From assembly GCA_961205875.1 (NCBI GenBank), contig OY540815.1, forward strand, positions 9,238,001 through 9,302,000: 64,000 bases of DNA. The letters run 5' to 3'. Of this stretch, positions 10,760 to 22,159 are shown piece after piece. The notes below the pieces were generated by a model, which saw only the letters and a program-made list of their open reading frames with translations, was not told where the DNA came from and ran no database searches. The position numbers and the translations under genes are program-made. Position 1 is the stretch's first letter. Each line of letters starts with the position of its first letter. The DNA is from Sialis fuliginosa (lineage: Eukaryota; Arthropoda; Insecta; Megaloptera; Sialidae).

Positions 10760-12035
10760 TAGGTATCATTCGAAAGATCTTATTGTTAACTTGAAGTTGT
10801 GTGTTTTCGTAGTTTCAGGTCCTCCCACTTCCAGTTCAAAGATTACCAATTGTTTTTTTTTTAATTTACGAGTTTTAATTTAAAGTTGATTTTGTAATTT
10901 CCATTATTTTAATATTTAAAAAAATCTCTATTTGATATTGTATTGCAGAAATATGTAAAAAAATTGAAGAACATTTCTACGAGAATTTAAAATATGGCGC
11001 TCATATGTGTATACGTACGAGATAGTATTATATTATGTATATATGCTAGATTTATTATACCTACAGTATAAAATTAAGAAATCTAAATAGACGTGTGAAA
11101 TAAATTCAAAGCACAATTACATATGAATTTATAATAACGAGTGAGGTTACCCGAATCTATAACAATATAATTACCGGATGGTCAGAGCTCTAGAAATTAT
11201 AATAAAAACAATGGACATTGATGTTACTTTACTCCAGTCTTGAGAATAGCAGTTCGCTTCCCCGTGACCATAGTTTGATGTAAGCACGACATTTAGATGT
11301 ACAGGTTCGGATTTATACTTTAACAACGTAATTATCACCTTCAATATAAGTTAATTCATCCAAATCTTGTCTCGTCTAATGATATCTCGTTCTCCTGTGA
11401 ATATTTTTTATTCAAAAAATTACTTCACACTTTTAAGTTCAGTACTCACATATGTATGTTCAAATAACCCCTAATAAATTGACTTTAATATTAAAATAAT
11501 TAATTGTAATAATTGAATTATAGCCCCTCTTCTTATTTCTGATATTGATAATGGTATGATTTTTAATATGCCTTAAAACCAATATTCTTGATGAGACTTA
11601 TAAATAAAGTTTATATTGTCTTACGAATTCGTTTCGTCTTGTCAAAATCTAAACCGGCCTCAGGATATTTTCCAATAATATTTGCTGACTATGTATATTA
11701 AACTTAAAACCAAAAAGGGAGATAACAAGCCGTATGTTCGACCCTTGAGGTCCACACAATCAACTTCCCAATATGGTATGACTATAAATACTAAAATACT
11801 GATTATTTATTGTTTTCATATATAGTTTATGTGAATTTTTTTTAACATGTATACAAAAAATTTTAATGAAATTTGTCAGAAATAAAACTCACCTTTGTAT
11901 TATGAATATTAGTTTTCTATTATTCCTAATGTCAATAATATAATATACATTGTTAGAATAACTAATTTGACATTTTGAATTTAATTGCGTTTGTTTGCAA
12001 GGCAATATGAATTAGTAAACGTATTTATTAGTGTT
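10760..12035. other. AT-rich tract, nothing recognised
   Basis: No coding-like segment, repeat partner or structure identified. Confidence 0.5.
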
Positions 12036-12410
12036 TAAAATTCAAATTTTAAGGGTAGTTTTCACCCCTTTAGATACATATAAAAAAATACTGAAATACA
12101 TGTAGAATATTTTTTTCATGCTAACTTTCAAGTAAATACGACCAAAAATATATTTTCACCCACACAAACTTTTACACCCCTTTTTACCCCCGTATCATAT
12201 TCGTTTGGCACTCCAATGAACTCAATAGTATTTTTTATTTGCAAGATTTCGTGAATGTAAAAAATGACACGCACGTACGTACACACACACATCTTTCTGA
12301 AAATAGTTTAAATATACTATAGTGACCTTGAAACATACAAATATGTTGACATTTTTCATTTATATTTTCGGACCGATTACAATAACTTCCTATTGATGGG
12401 AAGTTAAATT
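12036..12410 (-). repeat. Dispersed repeat family F, copy 1
   Basis: 'ttcacccctttagatacata', 'gaatatttttttcatgctaa', 'acaaacttttacacccctttt' and 'ttcggaccgattacaataac' appear in the same order as the reverse complement of 63,764-63,998. The 63-kb copy lacks the 'acgcacgtacgtac' middle part. The class is undetermined; the wording is like lepidopteran retro-repeat tails. Confidence 0.65.
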
Positions 12411-13160
12411 AAAAATTAAATAATATTCAGAAAAATCGGTAAATATGTTATTTACTTTTAAAAATAAAAATAAAATTTATATTTTCCAATTTTTAATCGA
12501 TGTGGTGTCTATCAACATGATCTTAAATTTTGTCAGTACCTCTTTCGACAAAAATAATATATTATCTTGACATTATAATTTTTATATATATGTATATTTT
12601 GACATATTCAGATATTTATATAACTTATTTCACTTAATAAGTATATGTACTTACATTCATCTTATACAAATTTGTTACAACGTTCCTGTATGAAAGGAAG
12701 CACATATATAAGCTTTCACATATTACACATATACATATACATACATACATACATTGATGTCCATGGTCTAACCTAACCTATACAGTTCACTTTTTGTTTC
12801 CCATGACTCTAGATGGCCTCTCTTCTGTTAAAGACTTCTAGCGCGATAGAATTCAGTTTTGTAATGCAGTGAAGATGTACCAGATTTATGGTTCAAATTT
12901 TAATACAATGCTGCCAACAGTCAACTGCGGGAGGGGAAAGGAAAGGGGGATTTAAGGTGAACATGAACGCGAGAAAAATTTAATAAATTGTTTACTGTTT
13001 GTATTCATTTCTGGACCATTATATGCTAAAAGAATTTATAACCGATTTTTATTTCATGCATTAATGTGACTGTGTAAAAATATTGTATTATGTAAATTGG
13101 TGACATATTTTCTTGAATCTTGAGAGAATTACATTAATTATTTCAGTATTTTCAGGAATA
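12410..13160. other. AT-rich tract with a CATA microsatellite
   Basis: (CATA/CATACA)n lies at about 12,730-12,755. A purine-rich patch occurs at 12,928-12,955. Nothing else. Confidence 0.5.
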
Positions 13161-13164
13161 AATA

Positions 13165-13415
13165 ATCACCGTGGCTTCGCCCGCGTGACTGGAAGCTTTA
13201 AAATCTTAGGAACTATAATATATCCTTACAAGCCGTGATAGTTTATAAACATCGACTACGATTTTTTTTATAAAATTATCCTTAATATAGGGTTGCTGTA
13301 AATAAATTATCAAATATCTAAACAAATTGTAGAATCTTATGATTTCCAGCAGTAAAATTCTCATCATAATCGGTTCAGTAGTTCCCGTGTTAAGTCTGGA
13401 CTATTATATACATAA
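13165..13415 (-). repeat. Lepidopteran-type LINE/SINE tail
   Basis: Begins 'ccgtggcttcgcccgcgtga' and contains 'tcggttcagtagttcccgtg', two hallmark phrases of lepidopteran non-LTR retro-repeats, about 200 bases apart. Heavily diverged and non-coding. Confidence 0.5.
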
Positions 13416-14357
13416 CGACGTATAGATTAAAAGATATTAGAACAAACTTTGATATTATTTTTTTCAGTGAATTACTAACTCCATTAATGTTAACGTTTTG
13501 GCAAGTAGTTTCTTTTAATTTTATTTTACAGTAATGAAATTTTACAATACCTATCAATATATGTAAAGCAATATCTAACAATGAAACAGTAAATATAACT
13601 AAACAACAAATTAATAAATTACTTAACAAACGACATTTTTTTTATAAACAAACAATCACGTAGGTAGGTACTTTGTTACATTTTCAAGCAAATGCGATGG
13701 GAATGAAGACGCGACTTAACATTTTTCTGTCAGAGTACACTACATTGAATAGACTCGATCTCGAGATAACGAAATAAACTAAAGAACGGTCGTGATTGTA
13801 GTTGTAGAACGACTGGTTTACGATAAACTAGACACGAGTCGATAGGTCAGATTTAGCTATCGTTTTGAGATTATTGTATCAATACCATCTCTTTGTATAG
13901 GAACTGTCGTAACTTTTCTACACGTTACGTAAAACGATATGTTGATCTATGAATTTAAAGCATGTATTATGTTGGAATAACAATAATTAATTTACATTGA
14001 TTTAGAAATGTTGATGATCAATGGTGCATCCCATTTAATACTGGATATTTTATTTTGGAAAAGGTCTCTAGTTCAATGTGGGCACTGATAACCCGAGAAC
14101 TTTTTGAGTATTTATTAATTGCTAAAATCGTTATATTCTTTTTTAAATAAATACAAATATATAACAAACTAATAAAAAATAACTTCGATATGGTCTTAAA
14201 AAGTTTTTTAATCCAGTTTTACATTTTCAAAATTTCTAATTTCTAACGAATTGTTAAATGCCCAGTTTCATAAACGATATGTATCTAATATTTAAAGGTA
14301 AGTTGTATATTTGACCAAATAATTCTTCTCCTTAAGAAAAACAGACAAAAAATAAGG
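13415..14357. other. AT-rich tract; moderately GC-rich patch at 13,690-13,870
   Basis: The patch contains several short inverted words ('ctcgatctcgagat', 'agtcgat') but no gene was recognised. Confidence 0.4.
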
Positions 14358-14687
14358 TTTCTCCATTAATGGGTAAAGTAAAATCAGTAATGAGCACGCA
14401 GTGATGGACACTTGCTAATGATTACAAAATGATAAGTACTACGATACAAACGATATAAAAGAAAGAATCGTCAAATTTGAAAGAATGTAAAGCAGTTGTT
14501 GTGATAATATAATAATTAATAAATAAATTATACTAATAATTAGTTTAAAATGTCCACCATTTTGACACCTATTGGCCGATTGTTATCAAATTACGCTGTA
14601 AGACAGTTAGATGTATATAGATTAATATTCATAAATTGTAGTAATCAAATATCAACAAATATTTCTAATTAAAGACTGGTACCAGTT
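14358..14687 (+). mobile_element. Family C element, copy 1 (5'-truncated)
   Basis: Matches the right-hand 60% of 21,251-21,819 ('ggtaaagtaaaatcagtaat', 'ttgacacctattggccgatt'), ending at GACTGGTACCAGT. The left half is absent. One of three same-orientation copies within 7.5 kb. Confidence 0.7.
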
Positions 14688-14879
14688 TTCTGCACCTTTT
14701 TTAAATTTTTAATTCAGACACATTAAAAAATTATTTTATAAAGAAGACCTTACAATATCTCCGTGATAATTTATCACGTTTGATTATTATTATTATTATT
14801 ATGAACATACAAAAAATATATTTAAATTCTTTATAAATCAACTCGTAAATACTTCTGCATGTATATTTTTTCCTACAGT

Positions 14880-15090
14880 GTCAGATAATTACCGACATTA
14901 GCTCGTACATTGTACTAGGAAGACGCGGATGTCCGGAGGTCAGACACCAGAGCGCGCTACCGCGGTGACCACAGTGGCGTGGGAGTGGTCGCACGGCCCG
15001 AGCTCTGACCGCTACCGTCATTGTTTCACTTTTGTTAATTAGACTCTTCTAGCGCGTGAGGGCCCCGGCCGGTTCAAGGTAGATACATCT
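14880..15090. promoter_or_regulatory. GC-rich island, candidate promoter or regulatory element
   Basis: About 200 bases of GC-rich, CpG-containing sequence ('gcgcgctaccgcggtgacca', 'agggccccggccggttcaag') stand out sharply from the AT-rich background and belong to no repeat seen here. It ends at CAAG|GTAGAT (15,079), a passable splice donor, so a non-coding first exon on the plus strand is possible. No TATA box or start codon context supports this firmly. Confidence 0.3.
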
Positions 15091-15302
15091 AGCGGCCACT
15101 TACTAGAAGGCAACTTGGCTTTATACCAAACATTTTTTTAACCCTTTCAGCAACCCCCAAATGTTCATCTATTAATAGTTAATTATAGTAATAGATAAAA
15201 TTAAAATAGATATGTACGTATACGTACCTATTATTTTTATTAAAATTTAAGAGGGTATTTTATATTGTTAAATAAATAGAAAATTCAAACTTTTTATTTT
15301 TT

Positions 15303-15492
15303 TGATATGGATCCTAGTTTCTGGTTATAAACCGCGTCGATTTGGTTGTTCTATCGGCTAATGTTTTGTTGTACATTACAGTGGACATCTTCAGTGCACT
15401 TTTAGTAGACTCCTGAAGATATTCATTGCAATGTGCGACGAAACCTTGGCCGATAGAATAACCAAACCAACGCAGTTTATACCCAGAAGTTT
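15303..15492. mobile_element. Palindromic Penelope-like unit with two hammerhead-like cores
   Basis: Two copies of one ~90-base unit face away from each other around the centre 'agtgcacttttagtagact'. The right arm carries CTGAAGA (15,412-15,418) and GAAAC (15,440), then 'ttggccgatagaataaccaa'. The left arm shows the same order on the minus strand (ACTGAAGATGTCCACTGTAA). CTGANGA-stem-GAAA is the core pattern of hammerhead ribozymes found in Penelope-like retroelements. Related units are at 28,395 and 34,082. Stem II here is decayed, so activity is unlikely. Confidence 0.6.
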
Positions 15493-15498
15493 TTTAAA

Positions 15499-15930
15499 AT
15501 AAATTGAGATAAATCTTTGTAAGGGAATATTTTACAACAAACGTTGTAGACCCATATTATAGGAAATTTAATGCTCTACAAAAAATATTCTATAAAATTT
15601 TCACGTAACATGTGTCGTTCTTGAGATATCTTGAAAAAATAAATATTTTGGAATGTCACCCCTCCCCCTTACACACGATTTTGAAATGGGACCGTCCTCA
15701 AGCCAGACCCAACCACCCGACCAAGTTTCAACAATATCGGTTCATGTGTTATGCGTGTGACAAGGATTCAGGGGACAGACGGACACACACACACGGACGG
15801 ACGGACAGACAGACAGACACGGAACGAAAAGTGTTTGTCTTTAAAATTTTGAAATCGGATTACATTTTTTTGTCTCAATCTGAAACGATCACAAAGCTTC
15901 TCGTATCTTCGATATTGCGAGGATGCAAAA
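15499..15930 (+). repeat. Family D dispersed repeat with GACA microsatellite, copy 1
   Basis: From 'gataaatctttgtaagggaa' to 'cgatattgcgaggatgc'. Two other copies are at 40,967 and 50,261, in the same orientation. The interior includes 'gtgttatgcgtgtgacaagg' followed by a microsatellite that has expanded here into (GGAC/GACA/CACA)n at 15,779-15,822. Reading frames through it on either strand are by-products. It is probably a short retroelement, but no termini are diagnostic. Confidence 0.75.
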
Positions 15931-15984
15931 ATTATGTCCAGAAACTCAAAAATATTTCTCGAACAAACTAAATAAACATTATTA

Positions 15985-16069
15985 TAGTTCATCTCTCTCA
16001 CACATCCACTTTACGGACACGCGGCCACTTGATATTATTTAGTTCCGGAGTGAAGACATGGTGTTGATG
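15985..16069 (+). other. Candidate 5' exon with start codon and splice donor
   Basis: Relatively GC-rich sequence ends in GAAGACATGGTGTTGATG at 16,069, immediately followed by GTAAGACAAG, a near-consensus splice donor. The encoded start would be Met-Val-Leu-Met. No downstream exon was identified, and chance is a serious alternative. Confidence 0.2.
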
Positions 16070-16379
16070 GTAAGACAAGACAGCCCGCCATCGTGGGAAT
16101 GTGTATTTTTACTCTCCGCTCTCTAATCTGATAACATATACATAAGTCGCGAAACGCTCAAAATATGCGATCGTGTATGATTTCATTGTTTTTACGTAAA
16201 ACACATGCGAGTTCATGTGTGTACGTACGTTTTAGTATTTTTGCAAAAGAAATAATGTCAACTGTAATGCACTTGTATTGTTATGTCGTAAAAAATTTTA
16301 TGTACTTTATCTATATCGTTAAAAAATAAAAAGTTTTTTTTATAAAAACCGTTATAAATTTTATTGTGAGATTTATATT

Positions 16380-16760
16380 ATACTAGCTGGGCCCGCGCGG
16401 CTTCACTCGCGTTGACTACGGAAATATATAAATAATAAATATTTAGGATTTAAAAAAAATTCAGTTAGATTAAGTACTAACACGATTAGTAATTGTAATA
16501 AAAACAAAACAACACTTAAATTACCTACATAACAAAAACAAATCAGAACAAAAAGTAAAAATAATTTTTATTCTATTTAAATTTAAAAGTTAATTATTGA
16601 AAACAAAATAAACAATTGACAATCAAAAGAATACCGGCCTGTGATCATTCCCTTTGCCCGCGGCTACTCGGCATGCTCCCTCCTTACCGCACGCCGCAAC
16701 ATGGGTTCCCATCGCGCGAATAATATGTTCCCGTATCTATATTTCAAGATATTTTCTAAT
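16380..16760 (+). repeat. Lepidopteran-type LINE/SINE tail
   Basis: Opens with 'actagctgggcccgcgcggc' 'ttcactcgcgttgac', a standard terminal phrase of lepidopteran non-LTR repeats. A second GC-rich patch ('tttgcccgcggctactcggc') lies at 16,650-16,715. No coding. Confidence 0.5.
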
Positions 16761-17394
16761 GGAATCTAAAAAATGTGTTCTATTTTAAACACATCAAAAA
16801 TAATTTTTATTAGCATTAAGTTTAAATATATTTTTAAGGTCACATATTATTTATATGAGATTTTAAATAATTAAAGAATGCATACAAAACTGTAACATAT
16901 GCAAAAATAAATTAACAGTATTAACACTGACACATATAAACTGTTCTCACAACATAACATTTCACTTGTCAATTTTATTGTAATGAAATCGCACGTTATC
17001 ATACTCGTGCAAGTGTTTAAACACAGTGGCAGTGCAATAAGGGGAGAAAGCTTATTTTAAACATACATTTTCTTTTTTTAATCTAATTAATATTTTTGCA
17101 TATTATTATTTTCTAGATACAGTTACTTCAATTTAATTTGTATACAATTAATACTAATACACATATAAAACTATAGGTTCTATCGGTACGATGAAAAAAT
17201 CAGCATTTTTTTGTATAAACATCGTTTTAGAGGTATTTTAATCAATTTTGATAAATTTTTAAAATTTTGTGTATATTTGTAGTAGTTTTTGAATTAAAAA
17301 AAAAAAAAAAACTTTGCACTATTATTTCTGATGACAACTTGATTAATAATTAATTCTCATCAGTCAGTTTGCAAAATTGGAAACTTCATTTTTA
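16760..17394. other. AT-rich tract, nothing recognised
   Basis: Poly-A/T runs only (A-run at 17,296-17,311). Confidence 0.5.
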
Positions 17395-18150
17395 GGGTTC
17401 CAAAGAAACAATATTAATCTCACTTTGTTTTCCGTTCGTCCGTCCGCCCTTTTCAGTCAAAGCAAAATATCTCGATAACTATATAAGTTAGAAACATAAA
17501 ATTTTTTACTGAACATGTAAAATGATGCCCTCTATACTTTATTTTATTTAAGAATGCAGTGGTTGCCGGGGTTTTGACGGTACGAATCGTGCATTTTACC
17601 GTCAAAAACCACGGCAACGACTGCATTCTAAAATGAAATAGAGTATAGTAAAAGATGTACAAATTTTTTGAAAAAATAATTTTTCAGGTGGGGGCGCTAA
17701 GGAGCTAAAGCCATGTAAAAAAAGATTATTTTATACAAGGCACGTAGCACATCAAAATGTATAACAAAACCAGTGGAATTTGATCCTTTTTTAATTTTTT
17801 TTTCTTACTCAAAAATGGCGCCAGTAGAGGCTAAAAGCAGTAGTTTATTTTGCTCCCCCCCTCTAACTCGGTAACTACTGGTTCAAAAAATCTGAAAAAA
17901 TTGGTAACGAGGCTTTGGTGGAACTACTAACGACAAATACTAAAGTCAACAATATCATTTTAAATTTTGGAATAATAGGGAGAGGTGTCCTAAAATTGTT
18001 TATTTTTATTTTTTTCTTATATTGGCATGTGGGGTGTCAAAATGTAGATCTCAATTAGTATAATATGACACTATTTTTATATTTTTTTCTAACTTAAAAA
18101 TGCACCTGTGGCTCCAACAGTCCAGACCGAATTATTATCATGCATATTCC
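17395..18150 (+). repeat. 'GGTTCC...GTCCGTCCG' dispersed repeat, copy 1, carrying a nested MITE
   Basis: Begins 'gggttccaaagaaacaatat' then 'cgttcgtccgtccgccc', and contains 'ctactggttcaaaaaatctg', as in the copy at 24,935-25,592. This repeat is widespread in moths. It is interrupted by a 118-base palindromic MITE at 17,534-17,651. Confidence 0.55.
17534..17651 (-). mobile_element. Palindromic MITE (GAATGCAGTGGTTGCC), copy 1
   Basis: GAATGCAGTGGTTGCCGGGG and its inverse fold around 'acggtacgaatcgtgcattt', with outer arms 'tactttattttatttaagaa' and 'aaatgaaatagagta'. TA dinucleotides bound it. The copy at 24,411-24,530 is in the opposite orientation. The nearly complete palindrome would make a stable hairpin transcript. 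Confidence 0.8.
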
Positions 18151-18703
18151 TTCACTGCTTTTCAGTCGATTACAGCTATGTTACATATTTTATTATTATT
18201 ATATTATGATATGTATAGTAGCTTAATATTTCAGAAGTTCATATACTCCTATACAAGCACACCACTGTACTTATAGATACATACGATTTTCACATAATCA
18301 TAATTAGGAAACGGAGTCGCTGGCAGAATGGACAATACTCAGAGGTACCAAAACGGATATCCGCTATTTCTTTTGTTTCACTTTTTGCAGAGTGAAATAG
18401 AGAATCATGTCAGAGATGGTAATTAATGAAGTGTCTATACGATATATTCGTCTTTAGACAATCTTATGGCATGGATACTTAAGTCACGCTATTAATGAAT
18501 GAAACATAAATACAGTGTGGTTTGAAAGTTTGTTTGATCCAACAAATCGATTGTAGTAAATATTTAATAATTTTAACGTATTAAATAAAATGTTTTGCTA
18601 GCCTTTGCTTATTCCGATTTAACACAAAAACAGCAGAACCGATTTTGATGATACATTAACTGTATGACAATCTAAAACTCTAAAATGAACTAAAGTTACT
18701 TAA
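18150..18703. other. Mostly unremarkable; possible micro-exon at 18,391-18,418
   Basis: A good polypyrimidine tract and AG ('tttgtttcactttttgcag') precede 28 bases open in one frame (SEIENHVRD), then GTAATT. The segment near 18,600-18,690 contains a scrap of the retro-repeat tail ('cagaaccgattttgatgata'). All weak. Confidence 0.2.
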
Positions 18704-19265
18704 AGTACTGGCACCACTTATGGCCGCTATAAGAGTAAAGTTTACTGTTTTTGTGATTGACGGGCTTCTTTTTTGTAATTCTCGTGAACTCATGTTACTA
18801 ATAAAACACGTAACTCTATTTAATCAATTTAATTACCAAAGTCCGCAAATATATTGTTTTTTAAATAATAGCCTTTTATTTTGTTTATGTTTTTTTCTCC
18901 AGTTAATGGATAAAGTAAAACCAGTAATGAGCACTCAGTGATGGATACTTGTAAATGATTACAAAATGATAAATACTACTACACAAAAGATATAAAAGAC
19001 AGAATCATCAAATTTGAAAGAATGTAAAGCAGTTGCTATGATAATATAATAATTAATAAATAAATTATACTAATAATTAGTTTAAATGTTCACCAATTTG
19101 ACACCTATTGGCCGATTGTCATTCAATCACGCTGTAAGACATTTAAATGCACATAGATTAATATTCAGAAATGGTAGTAATCAAATATTAACAAATATTT
19201 CTAATTCAGTACATTTAATTAAAAATATAGTCCATCTATTTTCCAATAAAGTAGTTTTGATTCCG
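18704..19265 (+). mobile_element. Family C element, copy 2
   Basis: Full left end ('agtactggcaccacttatgg') and most of the body match 21,251-21,819. The right end is rearranged after 'aaaatatagtccatctat'. Two short frames (18,720-18,941 and 19,086-19,271) recur in part in the other copies: MAA(I/V)R at the start of the first, and LTPIGRLS at the start of the second. This may reflect shared ancestry only. Confidence 0.75.
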
Positions 19266-19870
19266 AAATAAACTCTGATAAAATTGTAAAAAATTTCAAG
19301 TATTAACACAAAACAAATATAGTATCATGTGTAAAGACTTTATAATCATATCACTGGTACTTTATGTACATATTAGCGTACCCATATGCATAAAATACGG
19401 TTAAGTTATTTATGTGAGAAATGAACTGTGCATTTCTGAATAATTATATATTTGTGACTTGATTTATTTTGATGATAATTAGTATTAAGTATATGTATAT
19501 TGTGTTTAGATAACAAACGTTAAGTACTTTTGTGTATTTTGAATTCTAATTAATTAAACTGTTACAGTAATTAACAATGTATTGTTTACATTAATCCATT
19601 TGGGATCAACTGATGTTTTTAATTAGGTTTAATTTAATTTGAAATTTAGTTAGGCAATCTAATAATCCAATCGACATATTTTTTAAATATTGTATGTATG
19701 TACATGCAAATTACCTCAATATTATAATATAGTATTATTTCTAAGAGAACGCAAATTGCCCCATTACAATGAGTACTCAATATATTAGTGTAAGATTCAG
19801 GAATGGATAAAATACATATTAACTACAGGTTTGAGGTCACAGAAAAATATACAAATGCTACACTGTATAA
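19266..19870. other. AT-rich tract, nothing recognised
   Basis: No repeat or coding signal. Confidence 0.5.
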
Positions 19871-20277
19871 GGAGGTTGGGAAGTTACGTCAAACCAGTAG
19901 GAATAAGTTGATATTTCTTACATTTGTTTAAACATTCAAAATGAATGAAATATTGAAATTTCAGACTTTTAGAAAAAACGATAAAAATCAATTTAAAAAA
20001 AAAACAGATTAATTTGAAAATTAAGGATATTATAAATTATACATTAATGTAATTATTTAAACAAAAATTAGACGTTTCGACCATACAATATAAGAAAAAT
20101 ATGTGAAATGATGTATAAATATTTGAAACTAATGCATAACATGGCAACAGTGCTGATATTGTAAAATGACAAATAATGACAAATACATGAGTGCAAGTGA
20201 CAGGTCGTAGATTTGACAACAGCAAACACTGCATCCTACCCCACCACCTGCCCCTAAAAAGTTACTTTCCAACCTCC
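19871..20277. mobile_element. MITE with GGAGGTTGG(G/A)AAGT ends
   Basis: The left GGAGGTTGGGAAGTTAC and right GTTACTTTCCAACCTCC are inverted repeats with only two mismatches over 17 bases, around a 407-base unit. No TSD could be read with confidence. Overlapping minus-strand frames near 20,037-20,338 are by-products. Confidence 0.65.
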
Positions 20278-20321
20278 TCATAATTAAATGAAAGAAATTA
20301 TAAAAAAAATCACAGTAATTA

Positions 20322-20617
20322 CTAGCTGCAACCCGCAACTTCGTTTACATCAGTATGACCTGTCACCCATGAAGAAGAAGAAGATGGTAAGTAATATATA
20401 TTTCTGTTATGATAGTCGATAAAACAGGTTGCGCGTACAAATATCATTTACACCCATTTTTATCTAATAAATTTTTCGGTATACAAAGTAGCCTATATCC
20501 TTCTTCGTTATACAAGCTATCTACTTGCCAAATTTCATCAAGATCGATTCGAAAAAGGTAACTACCAGACAGACCTAGTGACAGACATACTTTCGCATCT
20601 ATAATATTAGTATAGAT
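20322..20617 (-). repeat. Lepidopteran 'tgcgaaag...cgggtaacagctag' repeat, minus-strand copy
   Basis: Starts at 'actagctgcaacccgcaact' and ends 'cgcatctataatattagtat'. Read on the minus strand it follows the plan of 26,690-27,003: 'actaatattatagatgcgaa', 'cgatcttgatgaaatttggc', 'gtcgataaaac' inverse, and the GC-rich terminal phrase. A very common lepidopteran non-LTR/SINE-type repeat. Confidence 0.7.
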
Positions 20618-20619
20618 AC

Positions 20620-21250
20620 TTTATCAGGACCGGCTGCAGCTTTAAGAAACGTAATTTTGTAGGAATAGAAGGCTATTTACTAAAAACCCAATATTAGAAT
20701 CTGAATTTATGTAAAATTCTAGGATCGGTATGAAATGAAGATGTCCGCAAATAAATTCTAAATGGCCTATCACTTATCGAACTTTACATGTAAGAGATAA
20801 TAATTAAAACATAATAATTAGTTGTATGATTGATGTTAGATTATGACGCCTTACCGACAGCTTTGATTAAAATATGAAATTATACTGTTTAGCAGTTGAC
20901 CTGTAGGTATGTACATATACATATCTGATGTACTTTCATTTCTAAATGACGTCACTTTGGCAACTTTGCATGACATAGAGGATGTGGTCCACGAGTCTCT
21001 TCTAGGAGTGTTACTTAAATTAAGGTTTCGCAACGCTATTGTGTTGTTTGTTTCATGCATAAATATTATAATGTCCCATTAAGTACTGTACGCATTATCG
21101 GATCGAAGAAACCATGACGCATAGTTATTAATATAAGTAAATGTACATTGTACACCTTATAATATAATATTTGTATATCTATATCAGATGTATACGTCTA
21201 GTTATTAAAATGAATAACTATAATTTTTCTTGAATTTTTAATTAAGATAA
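20620..21250. other. AT-rich tract, nothing recognised
   Basis: A minus-strand frame at 20,851-21,060 shows no motif and is not called. Confidence 0.5.
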
Positions 21251-21819
21251 GGTACTGGCACCAGTTATGGCCGCTGTAAGAGCAAGATTGATTGTGTTTT
21301 TGATTGACGTGCTTCTTTTTTGTAATTCTCATAAACTCATATTACTAAGAAAACAAGTAACTCTTTATTTAATCAATTTAATTACCAAAGTTCGCAAATA
21401 TAGTTTGTTTTTTAAATTATATCCTTTTATTTTATTTATATTTTTTCTCCTGTAATGGATAAAGTAAAACCAGTAATGAGCACGCAGTGATGGACACTTG
21501 CTAATGATTATAAAATGATAAGTAGATACTACGACACAAAAGATATAAAAGAAAGAATCGTCTTTGAAAGAATGTAAAGCAGTTGCTATGATAATATAAT
21601 AATTAATAAATAAATTATACTAATAATTAGTTTAAATGTCCACCATTTTGACACCTATTGGCCGATTGTCATCAAATCACATTGTAAGATAGTTAAATCT
21701 ATATAGATTAATATTCAGAAATGGTAGTAATCAAATATCAATAAATATTTCTAATTCAGTACATTTAATTTAAAAATATCCATTATTGGGGTTATATCTA
21801 TAAGACTGGTTTCAGTACC
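21251..21819 (+). mobile_element. Family C element, copy 3 (most complete)
   Basis: The left end GGTACTGGCACCAGTT and right end GACTGGTTTCAGTACC are imperfect inverted repeats, marking a 569-base non-autonomous DNA element. The terminal motif itself contains a small palindrome (ACTGG-c-ACCAGT). Body words are shared with 14,358-14,687 and 18,704-19,265. No clear TSD, so the superfamily is unassigned. Two short internal frames are described under copy 2. Confidence 0.75.
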
Positions 21820-21918
21820 GTATAAAGATAATATATCTTATTTCAATTACTTGTTAATTAAATGTAAATAAATGTAGGTATTATTCATATATATACAATA
21901 TACATATATGTTTATTAA

Positions 21919-22151
21919 CCCCGCAGCGGTAGCACCAAGTTACAAAGCCCCAATAGATTTTTTTATTTTGAATAATTTAATAACTAAGGGTGCTAGGTAC
22001 GTATTCTTCTCTGAAAATATTGTTCAAAAAGACTTAGCGAACTTTATTAGTTAATATTACTATTTCTAATGACAAAAAAAAATTCAAATCACAGACAGAT
22101 TTATAGTAGTGCCACTACTAAAATCATTAGATATGTTGCATCACTGGAGGG
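21919..22151. mobile_element. piggyBac-type MITE flanked by TTAA
   Basis: TTAA at 21,915-21,918 and 22,152-22,155 flanks a 233-base unit starting CCCCGCAGCGGTAGCACC and ending with the inverse of CCCTCCAGTGATGCAACA. TTAA target sites followed by CCC ends are characteristic of the piggyBac superfamily. The interior has no ORF. Confidence 0.65.
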
Positions 22152-22159
22152 TTAAGATT

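Noticed and set aside
10656-10883. 75-codon frame
   Set aside because: It starts inside the arm of the long inverted-repeat element.
15612-16001. Overlapping 119- and 77-codon frames on both strands
   Set aside because: They lie in or run into the family D repeat and its GACA microsatellite.
16058-16070. Definite first coding exon (Met-Val-Leu-Met, then GTAAGA)
   Set aside because: Kept only as a weak candidate: four codons and one donor are easily produced by chance in 64 kb.
18391-18418. 28-bp micro-exon
   Set aside because: Acceptor and donor look good, but a 28-bp frame carries almost no information; noted within the interval entry only.
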